The position numbers and the translations under genes are program-made. A stretch of DNA of 64,000 nucleotides. It comes from Scatophagus argus (taxonomy: Eukaryota; Chordata; Actinopteri; Scatophagidae). The DNA is taken from NCBI RefSeq assembly GCF_020382885.2, contig NW_025421232.1, positions 1-64,000 on the forward strand, given 5' to 3'. The notes below the pieces were generated by a model. It was given only the letters and a program-made list of their open reading frames with translations, was not told the origin of the DNA and did not search any database. How positions within the stretch are numbered: position 1 is the stretch's first letter; every line of letters starts with the position of its first letter. Of this stretch, positions 10,265 to 20,989 are shown one piece after another.

Positions 10265-11460
10265 CAGGAACTCCTCCTCCTCGGCCTGTGCCTCGAGGAA
10301 TATGATAGTTAATATAACCAGATGGAGTTGATTCATTTAAACATTTAAACATACTCTTCATTCCGTAACCAAGTCTCAGTGAGACAGAATATATCGGACT
10401 GATGATCAATAATTAGATCACTGACTAGGAGGGATTTAGAGTGGAGGGATCATATATTTAATAATCCACATCTGATTGTCCTATTTTTTGGCTCTAAATA
10501 TTTGCTAGTTTGTATTTTTATGAGGTTATTATGATTAACACTTCTTAAATTTTGTGCTGGTTGGACTATGGGAGGACGAGGCACTGACACTATTTCTATG
10601 GGATTGTTAAACTTAGTATTACTGTGTGCATTTATATTTTTATTTATTCTAATTTTAACGGAGGGCGGCAGTCCTACAGAAGCAGCAGAGAAGTGTGTAA
10701 GACAGCGACTCTGCTTCCTGGCCTCGACCCTGGGTTGTCAGGGCGTTGGTTGTCTAATAAACTTGGCCATATTGGTAGAAATAAGAGCCGCACCACCCCA
10801 AGTGGGATGAATGCCGTCTCTGCTAATGAGGCCAGGTTTTCCCCAGAAATTCTCCCAATTATCTATAAAGGCCACGTTGTTTTCTGGACACCACCGTGAC
10901 AGCCAGCGATGGAGCGATGACATGCGGCTAAACATGTCATCACTGGTCAGATTCGGGAGGGGACCAGAGAACACTACGGAGTCCGACATGGTTTTTGCTA
11001 AATTACACACCGACTCAATATTTACTTTGGTGACCTCCGACTGGCGTAGCCGAGTGTCATTAGCGCTGACGTGAATTATAATCTTACCATATTTACTCTT
11101 ATCTCTCGCCAGCAGCTTTAAATTGCCCTCTTTGTTGCCCGCTCTGGCCCCCGGGATGCATTTGACTATGGTCGCTGGTGTCGCCTTCACATATCGCAAA
11201 ACGGAATCGCCAATAACCAGGGTCGGTTTCTCAGCGGGTGTGTCACTGAGTGGGGAAAAGCGGTTAGACACATGAAGCGGTTGGTGCTGAACCACGGGCC
11301 TTTGTTTTGGACTACGCTTCTTTCGAACCACCACCCAACCTCCCTGACTTCCCGGCTGCTCGGGGGCTGCCGGGGGGCGGCTGACATCAGCTAAAGTAGC
11401 TAAAGTAGGCCGGTCCGCACAGGCTAACTGCTGCTGGCTAGCTGTCGGGACTAATGGACT
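10265..11460 (-). mobile_element. L2 LINE ORF1 (SGNH/esterase-like) and start of endonuclease
   Basis: The reverse strand carries an open frame of 198 residues, 11334 to 10738, with the signature of the L2 ORF1 esterase-like domain: [10 protein letters not shown] (GDS block), a central HVSANDTR block, [18 protein letters not shown] (Asp-His block). Downstream, to about 10265, are remnants of the endonuclease start. In L2 elements this protein is thought to act in RNP formation or membrane or nucleic-acid binding; here it is a broken copy. Its N-terminal part is separated by an L2 tail inserted at 11465-11800. Confidence 0.8.
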
Positions 11461-11464
11461 ATGA

Positions 11465-11503
11465 TCTATTGCCTCTCTCCCTTGCTCTCTCTGTCGCTCT
11501 CCT

Positions 11504-11546
<43 letters not shown>

Positions 11547-11800
11547 CCAACCGGTCAAGGCAGATGGCCGCCCATCTTGAGCCGGGGTCTGCTCCGAGGT
11601 TTCTGCCTTCTAAAAGGCAGTTTTTCCTCGCCACTGTCGCCAAGTGCTTGCTCAAGGGGGAATGTTGGGCTCTCTCTATTTTACAATTTAATTAAAGAGT
11701 TTGGTCTAGACCTGCTCTAATTGGAAAGTGTCATGAGATAACTTTTGTTGTGAATTGGCGCTATATAAATAAACTGAATTGAATTGAATTGAAAATCTAC
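11465..11800 (+). mobile_element. L2 3' end with CT microsatellite and TTGAA tail
   Basis: Plus-strand L2 3' UTR: CT repeats at about 11506-11541, then GAGCCGGGGTCTGCTCCGAG, AGGCAGTTTTTCCTCGCC and GGCGCTATATAAATAAACTG, ending in AATTG repeats. It lies inside ORF1 of a minus-strand L2, splitting the N-terminal zinc-binding/coiled-coil part from the esterase-like part. Confidence 0.8.
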
Positions 11801-11980
11801 AGTACGAAGCCGGGCCTCTAACTCAGTTAGCCTCGCCTCCAAGGCTATGAATAAGCTACACTTTCTACACATCTCACTCTCACTAAAGGAGGCAGAGGAA
11901 TAACTAAACATTTCACACACCTTACAGAAGATGGGAGAGGGAGAGGCAGAGGGAGAGTGAGTGGAAGAAACCATGTTAGC
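11801..11980 (-). mobile_element. L2 ORF1 N-terminal part
   Basis: The reverse strand encodes CKVCEMFSYSSASFSESEMC followed by RKCSLFIALEARLTELEARL. This is a Cys-x2-Cys pair followed by a short coiled coil, the usual N-terminus of fish L2 ORF1 proteins. It continues across the inserted L2 tail into 11460-10738. Confidence 0.75.
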
Positions 11981-12271
11981 ACTAAGCTAATCTGAGCTGA
12001 ACGACAGACAGAATGGGTATCGGGAAAGGAAAGAATCTGGATGATCGTGCGGTTAATAAACTTTTCCTAAAGTGCTTGTGTACTTATTTGTAAGAGCCAA
12101 CCACAGAAAAAGCTAACACAAAATATGTCAATTGAAGTACACCAATGCCACCGAATGCCAAACGCTAGCAAGAGAATAAGTAGTGCAAGAACAGGAAGTG
12201 ACGTAATACGCAATATGTTACCCAACGCAGGTCCTGAGAGGTCCTGATCCTTCACTCTCCTTCCTCCACAG
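11981..12271. other. Spacer/intron of gene X
   Basis: No repeat or open frame recognised until a strong acceptor (CTCTCCTTCCTCCACAG, ending 12271). Confidence 0.5.
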
Positions 12272-13036
12272 CATCCTCCACCTGCTGTGTCTCCCGATGA
12301 GGCTCTCCACGTCCAGGCCAGCCCAGACCCACAGCCTCCTTCGTCTGCTGCTTCTCCCGATGAGGCTCTCCACGTCCAGGCCAGCCCAGATCCACAGCCT
12401 CCTCCACCTCCTGCTTCTCCCGATGAGGCTCTCCACGTTCAGGCCAGCCCAGATCCACAGCATCCTCCGCCTGCTGTTTCTCCCGATGAGGCTCTCCACG
12501 TTCAGGCCAGCCCAGATCCACAGCATCCTCCGCCTCCTGCTTCTCCCGATGAGGCTCTCCACGTTCAGGCCAGCCCAGATCCACAGCATCCTCCGCCTCC
12601 TGCTTCTCCCGATGAGGCTCTCCACGTTCAGGCCAGCCCAGATCCACAGCATCCTCCGCCTCCTGCTTCTCCCGATGAGGCTCTCCACGTTCAGGACATC
12701 CCAGATCCACAGCATCCTCCACCTCCTGCTTCTCCCAGGCTGTACACAGATGTACAGCCTCCCCCTCCTCCTCCCAGTGTGTGTGTCCTTGACATGGACT
12801 GCCCAGATTCCAAGCCTCCATCTCCTCTCCTTGACCAGGGAAGTCCAGATATACAGCTTCTTCCTCCCTATAAGGATCTGCTTGACCAGGTCATCCTTGA
12901 TCCCCAGTCTCCTTCTCTTCCCCGCCCCCCCTTTCTCCCAAGGAAGGTCTCCACAGCAAGACCAGTCCAGATATACAACTTTCAAACTCCTCCACTAGCA
13001 AGTCTCTCCCTGACTCCACAACAGTGTCCTCCATAG
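12272..13036 (+). pseudogene. Gene X, proline-rich exon with 21-residue repeats
   Basis: After the acceptor at 12271 a frame stays open to a stop at 13034-13036. It encodes seven near-identical 63-bp units (starting at about 12296, 12359, 12422, 12485, 12548, 12611, 12674). The unit protein is SPDEALHVQASPDPQHPPPP, rich in Pro and His. A non-repetitive Pro-rich stretch follows. All indels between units keep the frame. The opposite strand is also open over the array, as expected for repeats lacking stops, but the + frame has the acceptor and the matching unit at 3.8 kb. After 13036 coding-like sequence continues in other frames, implying an unseen intron or a frameshift. Confidence 0.55.
12290..12736. 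repeat. 63-bp coding minisatellite, seven units
   Basis: Exact 63-bp period. Units 3 to 7 are the most alike, indicating recent expansion or homogenisation. A related single unit lies at about 3796-3858. Confidence 0.9.
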
Positions 13037-13106
13037 TGTCAGCCACAGCTGAGACATCATTACGTACATCATCTCCATTGCAGCCCTCAGTGAGGAAAAA
13101 ACAAGG

Positions 13107-13407
13107 ACCAGCAACCAACAACCAGTTAGATCACCTGCACCTGGGTGCCGTAGCTGCCAGGTTCTCTATACAGAGCTACAGGTCGTGAAGCAGCAACTGG
13201 AATGCGAGCTTGAGAGGAACCATCAGCTCAAACAGCTGCATTCTTCAGCCAGTCGTTCTGTGAGTGTTGTTATTCCTCCTATGGAAATGATGAGTGTGAA
13301 GAATTATGCCAGTTATGCTCAGGAAATTGATGAATATGCCTGTGTTTTATTTCAGGTAGCCAAATATGGTCGGCTTAAGCACTTTTTGCCCAGCAAGGCA
13401 CCACATG
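13107..13407 (+). pseudogene. Gene X, coiled-coil exon and short linker exon
   Basis: Two exons. The first ends at 13259 with the donor TCT|GTGAGT and encodes LQVVKQQLECELERNHQLKQ, a heptad-like coiled coil. The second, 13356-13407, follows TTTTATTTCAG and encodes VAKYGRLKHFLPSKAPH, ending in phase 1 at G|GTAAATATG. A homologous exon with the same phase and donor lies at 55177-55231. The first exon's start is unclear (acceptor near 13172 or 13181), and the intron between them is also open, so retention cannot be excluded. Confidence 0.6.
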
Positions 13408-13483
13408 GTAAATATGTCCTGTCAAAGTATTTGTATTCACAGATGTAATGCAAAATTGGGTAATTCATATTGTGATTTTTAAG

Positions 13484-13742
13484 AAGAAAGAAAGTGACAT
13501 ATCTTGTCATTGGAGGGAACTCACTCCAACGAAATTTGTTCTCTGCATTTAACCCACCCAAGTGACGTGAACACACACAGCAAACCCGGGGCAGTGGGCG
13601 ACCGCGTGCAGCGCCCGGGGAGCAGTGGGGGTTAGGTACCTTGCTCAAGGGTACCTCAGCCATGGACACCGGGACGGGGAATCGAACCAGCGATCCACCG
13701 GTTACGGGTCCGACACCCTAACCGCTGATCCACGACTGCCCC
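13484..13742 (-). mobile_element. tRNA-derived SINE, copy 1
   Basis: Read on the minus strand the element starts GGGGCAGTCGTGGATCAGCG. It has a pol III A box (TGGATCAGCGG) and B box (GGTTCGATTCC) with tRNA-like spacing, then a conserved body (GGGTTAAATGCAGAGAACAA) and an AT-rich tail. About 258 bp. It lies in an intron of gene X. Confidence 0.9.
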
Positions 13743-13916
13743 TTTATAAGAAGTTCAGCAGATGTGGGACACAGTGGGTTGACACGGGTGTATAGTGCAC
13801 AACAATGTAAGATGGCTATTCATATATTTGTTACCGGTTCTTTAAAAGTATTTAATTTGTCATGATCAATAATTCATTCATTAATCCATTTATTAATTTT
13901 TGACTTGTCCTGTCAG

Positions 13917-14398
13917 TGAAACTGGTCCTAGCTTTTCAAGGCCATGTAGAAGAAAAATTCGAGAAAATGCCAAACAGAGAGCCACTCGTGACCCATTTCC
14001 TCGAATTCATGGCAGATGGTGAAGTCCCAGCTATCAGCCTCCTTTTCCTACAAAACCATGGGATAGTTCGAGAGTAAGTATTAGATTTTTTTTTACATGG
14101 ATTGTCAGTGCCAATATATAGGAAATTAACTGATCTTTATTTTTAAGATACTAATCTAAACCTATTCTTTAAAGATTTTTAGCTCACCTGCAACAACAAG
14201 GGTTCAAACCCACAACGCAGAGAAGCTACCTGACAGATGTTGTGGCCTTTCTGAAATACGTCCTTAACATGGCACCACAACAAGTGCGACTCTCAACCAG
14301 GAGCATCAATGCCCTCTTGGTTGAAATAAGGGCGCGTATCAGAGATGTTAGCCGTGAGATTGTTGGCCACCGACTGAATGTGCGCAGATCTAAGTCTG
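13917..14398 (+). pseudogene. Gene X, core-binding-like domain exons (13917-14073, 14175-14398)
   Basis: The two exons join in phase 2 (GA|A) without breaking the frame. They encode an alpha-helical region with LVTHFLEFMADGEVPAIS, then EFLAHLQQQGFKPTTQRSY and LTDVVAFLKYVLNMAPQQVR, ending in phase 1 at the donor TCTG|GTAAGT. The pattern resembles the SAM-like N-terminal domain that precedes the catalytic part of tyrosine recombinases. Copies at 1722 and 55512 preserve the same segment. The upstream join (13407 to 13917) is also in phase, giving Val. Function is inferred from likeness; no catalytic residues are in this part. Confidence 0.65.
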
Positions 14399-14480
14399 GT
14401 AAGTTCAACACAGAGGACTGTTGTTGTTTATTGACATCACTTTACTAAAAGCCCAAAAACTGCATGAAGATTAAAGATTA

Positions 14481-14729
14481 AGATTAAAGTGACATATTTT
14501 GTCATTGGAGGGAACTCACTCCAACGAAATTTGTGCTCTGCATTTAACCCACCCAAGTGACGTGCACACACACAGCAAACCCGGGGCAGTGGGCGACCGC
14601 GTGCAGCGCCTGGGGAGCAGTGGGGGTTAGGTACCTTGCTCAAGGGTACCTCAGCCATGGACATGGAATCGAACCAGCGATCCACCGGTTACGGGTCCGA
14701 CACCCTAACCGCTGATCCACGACTGCCCC
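14481..14729 (-). mobile_element. tRNA-derived SINE, copy 2
   Basis: Same family and orientation as 13484-13742, with intact A and B boxes. It lacks a short segment around 14664 that copy 1 has. It sits in the intron after the core-binding-like exon; the paralogous intron at 1.8 kb lacks it, so it inserted after the duplication. Confidence 0.9.
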
Positions 14730-14751
14730 ACTGTATTGTGAAAAATTTCAG

Positions 14752-14815
14752 ATCGACTCAAACAAACATGCTGCTTTCATAGAGAGGGCACCAAAAAAGA
14801 TCAGTGCTGCACTCG
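14752..14815 (+). pseudogene. Gene X, small exon with a frame error
   Basis: Acceptor AAATTTCAG and donor CACTCG|GTATGT bracket 64 bp encoding AAFIERAPKKISAAL in the frame that joins in phase 1 to the exon at 20990. The upstream exon also ends in phase 1, so this exon should be a multiple of three; it is 64. Aligned with the copy at 1894, it has lost bases near its 5' end. This is the clearest frameshift in the main copy. Confidence 0.55.
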
Positions 14816-15009
14816 GTATGTATGAATTCTCACTACAAAAGCTTTATCTTTAATGCGTATGTGTGCAATGTAATCCTATCTAAGCACTACAGATCTTTGC
14901 ATTACTGGACTGATCTGTAGAAAATGGGCTTTATTTGCATTTCGTCTGATGAGATTTGCATCCACTTTCTTTGTAAATGGAACCCTGCAGAGTTTTACTT
15001 TAGGAGGAA

Positions 15010-15139
15010 CCTATGTGTACAAACTGGACTTTCACATATGGATCGGTATGTGGATGTAAATGTCCTCCATTTTAAACACTCTGTGGTCAGTGTGTTGTGT
15101 GTTTTGTAGTGTACCGCGCTCCTTTGTAGTGTACTTTGT
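15010..15139 (+). mobile_element. L2 endonuclease, upstream end
   Basis: Ends in GTGTACCGCGCTCCT, the codons for V-Y-R-A-P of an L2 endonuclease that continues after the inserted tail at 15140-15505 (TGCGCTCCTGTCCCATACTC). Confidence 0.5.
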
Positions 15140-15505
15140 AGTCATAACTATAATTTTCTTATAACTTGTGAAATGTTGAAATCATATTGAGGTGGTAGCA
15201 AAAAGTGAAACTAAACAGTTGAGATTTTGTTTTACTTATCTTTTTAGTAATGTCATTTCTCATGTTGTTAATTGCTTTCCTGCCTGTACAACATCCATTG
15301 CACGTCTGCCCGTCCTGGGTGAGGGATCCCTCCTCTGTTGCTCACCCTGAGGTTTCTTCCATTTTTTCCTGTTAAAGGTTTTTCTGGGAGTTTTTCCTTA
15401 GTCGATGTGAGGGTCGAAGGGCAGAGGATGTTGCTGATGTTATGTTAAGCCCTTTGAGACAAACTGCTTGTAAAACTGGGCTATACAAATAAAGTTGACT
15501 TGACT
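15140..15505 (+). mobile_element. L2-type LINE 3' end, TTGAC tail, copy 2
   Basis: Near-identical to 9899-10264. It is flanked by a short duplicated target (GCGCTCCT at about 15118 and 15511), so this is a recent insertion into an L2 endonuclease. Confidence 0.8.
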
Positions 15506-16536
15506 TACTGCGCTCCTGTCCCATACTCTGAATTTTTACTGGAATTTTCAGAGTTCCTATCGAGTCTCGTCCTTAAACCTAATAAAGTAATTATCATGGG
15601 CGATTCAACATCGACGTGGACGATAGTAATGATAGCCTTTGCACAGCATTTATCTCCCTATTAGATTCAATCGGCTTCTGTCAGTGTGTACATAAACCCA
15701 CTCACTGCTTCAGTCACACTCTTGACCTTGTTCTGACATATGGCATTGAAGTAGAACATTTAATAGTCTTTGAACCAAATTTTCTTCTATCTGACCATTG
15801 TTTAATAACTTTTGAGTTTGTACTATTTGACTTCATACCACCAAGAAAAAACTCCTACACTAGATACGTGTGTGTTAGTGCTGTGGCTAAATTTAAAGAA
15901 GCAGTTCTATTGTCATAAACTTCAGTATCATGTCCAGATACTAGTGAACATTACAGCAATCCCTCTCAAATGGACCATTTTGTGGACAGTGCTGCAAACT
16001 CATTAAGGACAACGATAGACTCTGTTGCCCCGTTAAAAAAGAAATGCATAAAGCAAAATAGACTTGCACCCTGGTTATAATACAGAGGTTCGCAAATGCG
16101 AACAAAAACTTAAAAGGAAATGGCATTCCTCCAAACCTATTGAATCTCGCTCAGTCTCAGTCAAGACAGTCTTAGATCATATAAGTAGGCCCTACAGACT
16201 GCCAGAGCAGCCTATTACTCGAAATTAATTGAGGATAACAAGCATAATCCCAGGTTTCTCTTCAGCACTGTAGCCAGGCTGACAGAGAGCCATAGTGCTA
16301 TCGAGCCTTGTATCCCTGTGATCCTCAGCAGCAGTGACTTTATAACCTTTTGTAACAACAAGATTTTAAACATTAGAGACAAAATTCAACACCTATTGAC
16401 CTCAGCTGGTACTGATATAACATCAAACACTGGTGCCTTAGAAACAACAGTAGAAACAGATAATCATCTTGACTGCTTTTCTCCTATTGACCCTCATCAG
16501 CTACATTCACTTATATATTCATCCAAGGGCAGCCAT
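15506..16536 (+). mobile_element. L2 LINE endonuclease and linker, broken
   Basis: Encodes SEFLLEFSEFLSSLVL, a GDFN-type motif damaged by a one-base loss near 15600, then TYGIEVEHLIVFEPNFLLSD and HCLITFEF (the SDH motif), followed by linker sequence with stops up to an LDCFSPIDPHQL stretch. It lies in the large intron of gene X. Confidence 0.8.
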
Positions 16537-16798
16537 CTTGCACAAGAACTTTGCACTACTCTTTTCATTTGCACTACTCTGCCATTTGCACAATACCACC
16601 GTAAATATTATTGTCATCCCAGACATATATATTTTTTTTTATTCTGGTAATTCTTATATTTATATAGTGCTGTTTTATATTTATAGTAGTTAGTATTGGT
16701 TATTGGGCTTATACCGGGACTAGGGAAACTAATTTCGTTCCACCTCATGTTTCTACATGTGTGAAATGACAATAAAGCTCCTTGAATCCTTGAATCCA
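16537..16798 (+). mobile_element. LINE family E 3' tail
   Basis: 5'-truncated 3' UTR matching 33500-33797: TTTCGTTCCACCTCATGTTT, GTGTGAAATGACAATAAAGC and CCTTGAAT repeats. It splits the L2 on either side. Confidence 0.8.
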
Positions 16799-17306
16799 CA
16801 ACAACCAGCATGAGAGATCATATTTCTCCTGTACTGGCTTCTCTACATTGGCTAGGCCAGCCCCTAGTTATGCTGCTATAGGCTTAGACTGCCGGAGATC
16901 TCCCATGATGCACTGAGCTCTTTCTTCCTCTCCCTCTCCTTCTGCACACATTTATGTCCCATTAACACATATCACTAACTCAACCTCTTCCCTGGAGTCC
17001 TTGTGCTTTCCCTTCTCGCAGGTTCTCATGGATCGTGGTCGGACCTCCTGCTGCGGTCCTGCTCAAAACTTACTGCAATTACTCCTATTTAGTCATAATC
17101 TATTTTAATTCTATTGCTACTCTGCTGCAGCAGCTACCATTATTATTGTTACTAAAATTACTATCATAATCACCATACTTCATTGAAATTATCATTATCT
17201 ACAGTTCCAATACTTCTAGTGTTATTACTGCTGCTATGCATCTCTGCTTGTGTGCTCCTTCTCTCATGCTCCATCCCCTCCCTCTCTCTCTCTCTCTCTT
17301 TGTCTG

Positions 17307-17346
<40 letters not shown>
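16799..17346 (+). mobile_element. L2 RT end, 3' UTR and CT microsatellite
   Basis: Starts with codons for RDHISPVLASLHWL, the C-terminal part of an L2 reverse transcriptase. It continues into an L2 3' UTR and ends in a CT microsatellite (about 17281-17346). Long ORFs over the CT run are artefacts of the repeat. Confidence 0.75.
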
Positions 17347-17348
<2 letters not shown>

Positions 17349-17354
17349 CCATTC

Positions 17355-20300
17355 AGATCAGATCAGATCAGATCAGAATTCCTTTATTTATCCCTGGAGG
17401 GAAATTCTTGTTTTTACAGACATTGCACATGCAGTATTCCCGACCAAGAAAGGAGAAAAGTGCAGAGTATAAAAAATAGGATAAACTTAATAAAGATAGG
17501 ATAAACAAAACTAAAATCTCAAAGTACAGGTATTTACAAAAAACTGTATTCAAATTTTTAAGAAATTTTAAAATACAGATATGTACATGTGTAAAAAGCC
17601 AATATGTACATTGTATATATACAATGAGTGTGTCCGTCACAGTGCTGAGTTTAACAGTTTGATGGCGACAGGCAGGAATGATTTCCTGTGTCGCTCTGTG
17701 GTGCATCATGGGAGTCAGAGTCTGTTGCTGAACGAGCTCCTGTAGCCGATCAGCACATTGTGGAGAGGGTGAGAGGGAAAGTCCAGTATAGTTCTTATTT
17801 TGGACAACATCCTCCTCTCAGACACCACTGTCAGAGAGTCCAGTTCCTCTCCCACAACATGGCTGGCCTTCTTGATGATTCTATTGAGTCTGTTGGTGTC
17901 CCTCACCCTCAGGCAGCTGCCCCAGCAGGCAACGGCATATGTGATGGCACTGGACACCACCGACTCATAGAACATCCTCAGCATCGTCCTGCAGATGTTG
18001 AAGGACCTCAGCCGCCTCAGAAAGTAGAGGCGACTCTGGCCCTTTCTGTAGACCATGTCCACGTTCTTGCATCAGTCCAGCTTGTGGTCTAAGTACACCC
18101 CCAGGTATTTGTACTCCTCCACCACCTCCACAGTGTCCCCTTTGATGTTGATAGGGGTCACTGGAGCCTTAGTCCTCCTCAGGTCCACCACCAGTTCTTT
18201 GGTCTTTGTCACATTGAGCTGTAGGTGGTTTTTCCCGCTCCATGTGACAAAGTTGTCCACTACCGTCCTGTACTCCCTCTCATCCCCCCCAGTAATACAC
18301 CCAACCACTGCAGAGTCATCAGAAAATTTCTGAAGATGGCAGGACTCTGTGCAGTGCGTAAAGTCTGTGGTGTAGATTGTGAAGAGGAAGGGAGAGAGGA
18401 CAGTCCCCTGTGGAGCCCCGGTGTTGCTGATCACTTCATCTGACAGGCAGCACTTCAGGCGTACGTACTGCGGTCTGCCCGTCAGATAGTCTGCGATCCA
18501 GGACACCAGTGGGGCATCCACCTGCATCGCTGTCAGCTTCTCAGCCAGCAGAGCCGGCCTGATGGTGTCAAACGCACTCAAGAAATCGAAGAACATGATT
18601 CTCACAGTGCTTGCCGGCTTGTCTCAGGTGAGTGTAGACTCTGTTCAGCAGGTAGATGATGGCATCGTCCACTCCAAGGCGGGGCTGGTAGGCGAACTGA
18701 AGGGGATCCTGAAGCGGTTGGACCATGGGCCTGAGCTGCTCCAGGACGAGTCTTTCCAGGGTCTTCATGATGTGTGACGTCAGGGCCACAGGCCTGTAGT
18801 CCTTGGGGTCGCTGGGACGCGGCGTCTTCGGGACAGGAACGAGGCATGACGTCTTCCACACCACGGGGACCCTCTGGAGACTCAGACTCAGGTTGAAGAC
18901 ATGATGGAGTATCAGCTCACCTTGTCCTCTTCAGTATCTGGGCCTGCAGCTTTGCCTGCATGGAGTCTCTGCAGCTGTCTTCTCACCTGGTCAGCTGTGA
19001 AGGTCATCGTTGGGGTGATGGGTGGGGGAGGAGTGCTTGTGGTACCCAGGTGAGAGTGGTCCACCCAGGCTTCTGGGGACAAGGTGTGAGCGAGGCCATC
19101 CAGATGGAATGTGGGTGGAGGGAGAGAGGCTGGAGTGGCTGGTTGCTGCAGCCGTACTGCTGAGGAGTCGTTTGAAGTGTGAATTGGGGTCCCTGTGTCG
19201 AATCTGTTAAAAAACTGATTCAGCTCATTCGCCCGTTCCACACCGCCATCAACTCCTCCGCTGTTTGGCCCGTAACCTGTGATGGTCCTCATGCCACTCC
19301 ACACCTCCCTCATGTTGTTCTGCTGGAGTTTCCACTCCAGCTTCCTCCGGTACCTCTTCTTTGCCTCCCTGATCTTTATTCTCAGGGTGCGCTGAATAGC
19401 TCTCACCTCCTCCCTATTGCCTGCTCTGAAAGCCCTCTTCTTGTCATTGAGGATGGCTTTGATGTCCTTGGTTACCCACGGCTTGTTGTTGGGGTAACAC
19501 TTTACAGTTGTGGTTGGGACAATGGTGTCCACACAGAAGTTTATGTAGGCAGTGATGCACTCAGTGAGCCCATCAATGTCCTGGCCGTGGGGCTCACAGA
19601 GTGCCTGCCAGTCTGTCACCTCAAAACAGCCCTGGAGTGTCTCATTGGCCTCGTCTGTCCATCTCCTCACAGTCCTTGAAGTTGTGGGCAGACGCTTTAC
19701 GAGAGGCACATAGCAGGGGGAGAGGTGGATCAGGTTGTGCTCAGTGAGCCCATCAATGTCCTGGCCGTGGGGCTCACAGAGTGCCTGCCAGTCTGTCACC
19801 TCAAAACAGCCCTGGAGTGTCTCATTGGCCTCGTCTGTCCATCTCCTCACAGTCCTTGAAGTTGTGGGCAGACGCTTTACGAGAGGCACATAGCAGGGGG
19901 AGAGGTGGATCAGGTTGTGATCTGACCTGCCTAGTGGGGGGAGGGGGGACGAGCTGTAACAATCCTTTGCATTAGCATACAGCAGATCAATTGTTCTTCC
20001 CTCTCTGGTAGGACAGTTCACAAACTGGGTGAAAGTGGGGAGTGTTTTGTCCAGGTTAGTATGGTTGAAATCACCCGAGATTGCAATGAATGCACTCGGG
20101 TGCTGAGTCTGTATCCGGGCTATTGCAGAGTGAATAGTGTCACATGTCCTGCTGGGGTTTGCAGAGGGGGGAACATAAACAGTTACCATGACAACATGTG
20201 AAAACTCCCTGGGCAGGTAATATGGACGTAGTCCAACGGCACACAGTTCCACATCCGGGCTGCAGATGCGCTCCTTCACCGTGATGTGAGCTGGATTACA

Positions 20301-20968
20301 CCACCGGTTGTTAACGAGCACGGCAAGCCCCCCCCCCTTTGTGCTTACCGCTGGTAGCGCAGTCTCTGTCCGCACGAACCGTATGGAAGCCCGTTACCGT
20401 CACATTGTCGTCGGGTATGTCCTGGTGCAGCCATGTCTCCGTAAAGCACATCAAACTGCACTCCCGGCATTCCCTCTGACTCTGCGACAGTGCCGTCAGT
20501 TCGTCCATCTTATTCCCGAGTGACCTCACATTTCCCATGACGATAGAGGGGAGACACGGCTTAAACTTTCTAGTCATAAGCCTCCGCTGTTTCAAAGCTT
20601 CCCTCTTCCTCCGTAACTTTTTATTTCCCCTGCATCCCCTGTGCGTTTTAATCCAGCATTCAGCAGGGATTACTCTCGGTGTTTTCCCTGGAGCGGTGGC
20701 CGGCTTCAGGTCCATCAGCTGATCCCGAGTGTAAACAATGCGGGCAGCGAGGAGTTTCATCGCCGCTCCGAAAAGTGTAGTTCAGCGACGAACAAAACAC
20801 CAAAAAGACACACAACTTTCCTGGTGTGTGGTAGGTAGAAAAACAGTGTAGTCCAGAGTAAAAGAAAGTAAAAGGAGTCGCGAAGAAATAATAAAATAGT
20901 AAAAAACAGTGAGAAAGATCGGGAGTGTCTGTAACAGGCTGCACACGTATCGACGCATGCGCACTATT
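17355..20968 (-). mobile_element. LINE family A copy 1 (EN-RT, full length but broken)
   Basis: Near full-length copy flanked by the 8-bp duplication CCCCATTC (17347-17354 and 20969-20976). The 3' end has GATCT-type tail repeats. The reverse strand encodes endonuclease and RT as in the intact copy at 36169-39135. It is broken by a C-run frameshift near 20327-20339, an extra base near 18625, a replaced segment at about 18911-18936, and an exact in-frame 180-bp duplication. The active site is FSDD. The right end lies 13 bp upstream of a gene X exon, inside its polypyrimidine tract. Confidence 0.92.
19561..19920. repeat. Exact 180-bp tandem duplication inside LINE A copy 1
   Basis: 19561-19740 and 19741-19920 are identical except for the last base. 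The unit is 60 codons, so the endonuclease/linker frame is kept. The intact copy at 35.9-39.3 kb has a single unit. Confidence 0.97.
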
Positions 20969-20989
20969 CCCCATTCCTCCTTCCCCCAG

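Noticed and set aside
12218-12985. Long minus-strand frame with repeated GRSRRRRMLWIWAGLNVES-type protein
   Set aside because: It is the antisense of the 63-bp coding minisatellite; the plus frame has the splice acceptor and a matching unit at 3.8 kb. Repeats without stops leave several frames open.
13484-14729. True tRNA genes on the minus strand
   Set aside because: A and B boxes are present, but the sequence continues into a SINE body in both copies and shows no complete cloverleaf.
17170-17504. Leu/Ser-rich or Arg/Glu-rich ORFs
   Set aside because: Produced by the CT microsatellite in an L2 3' UTR.
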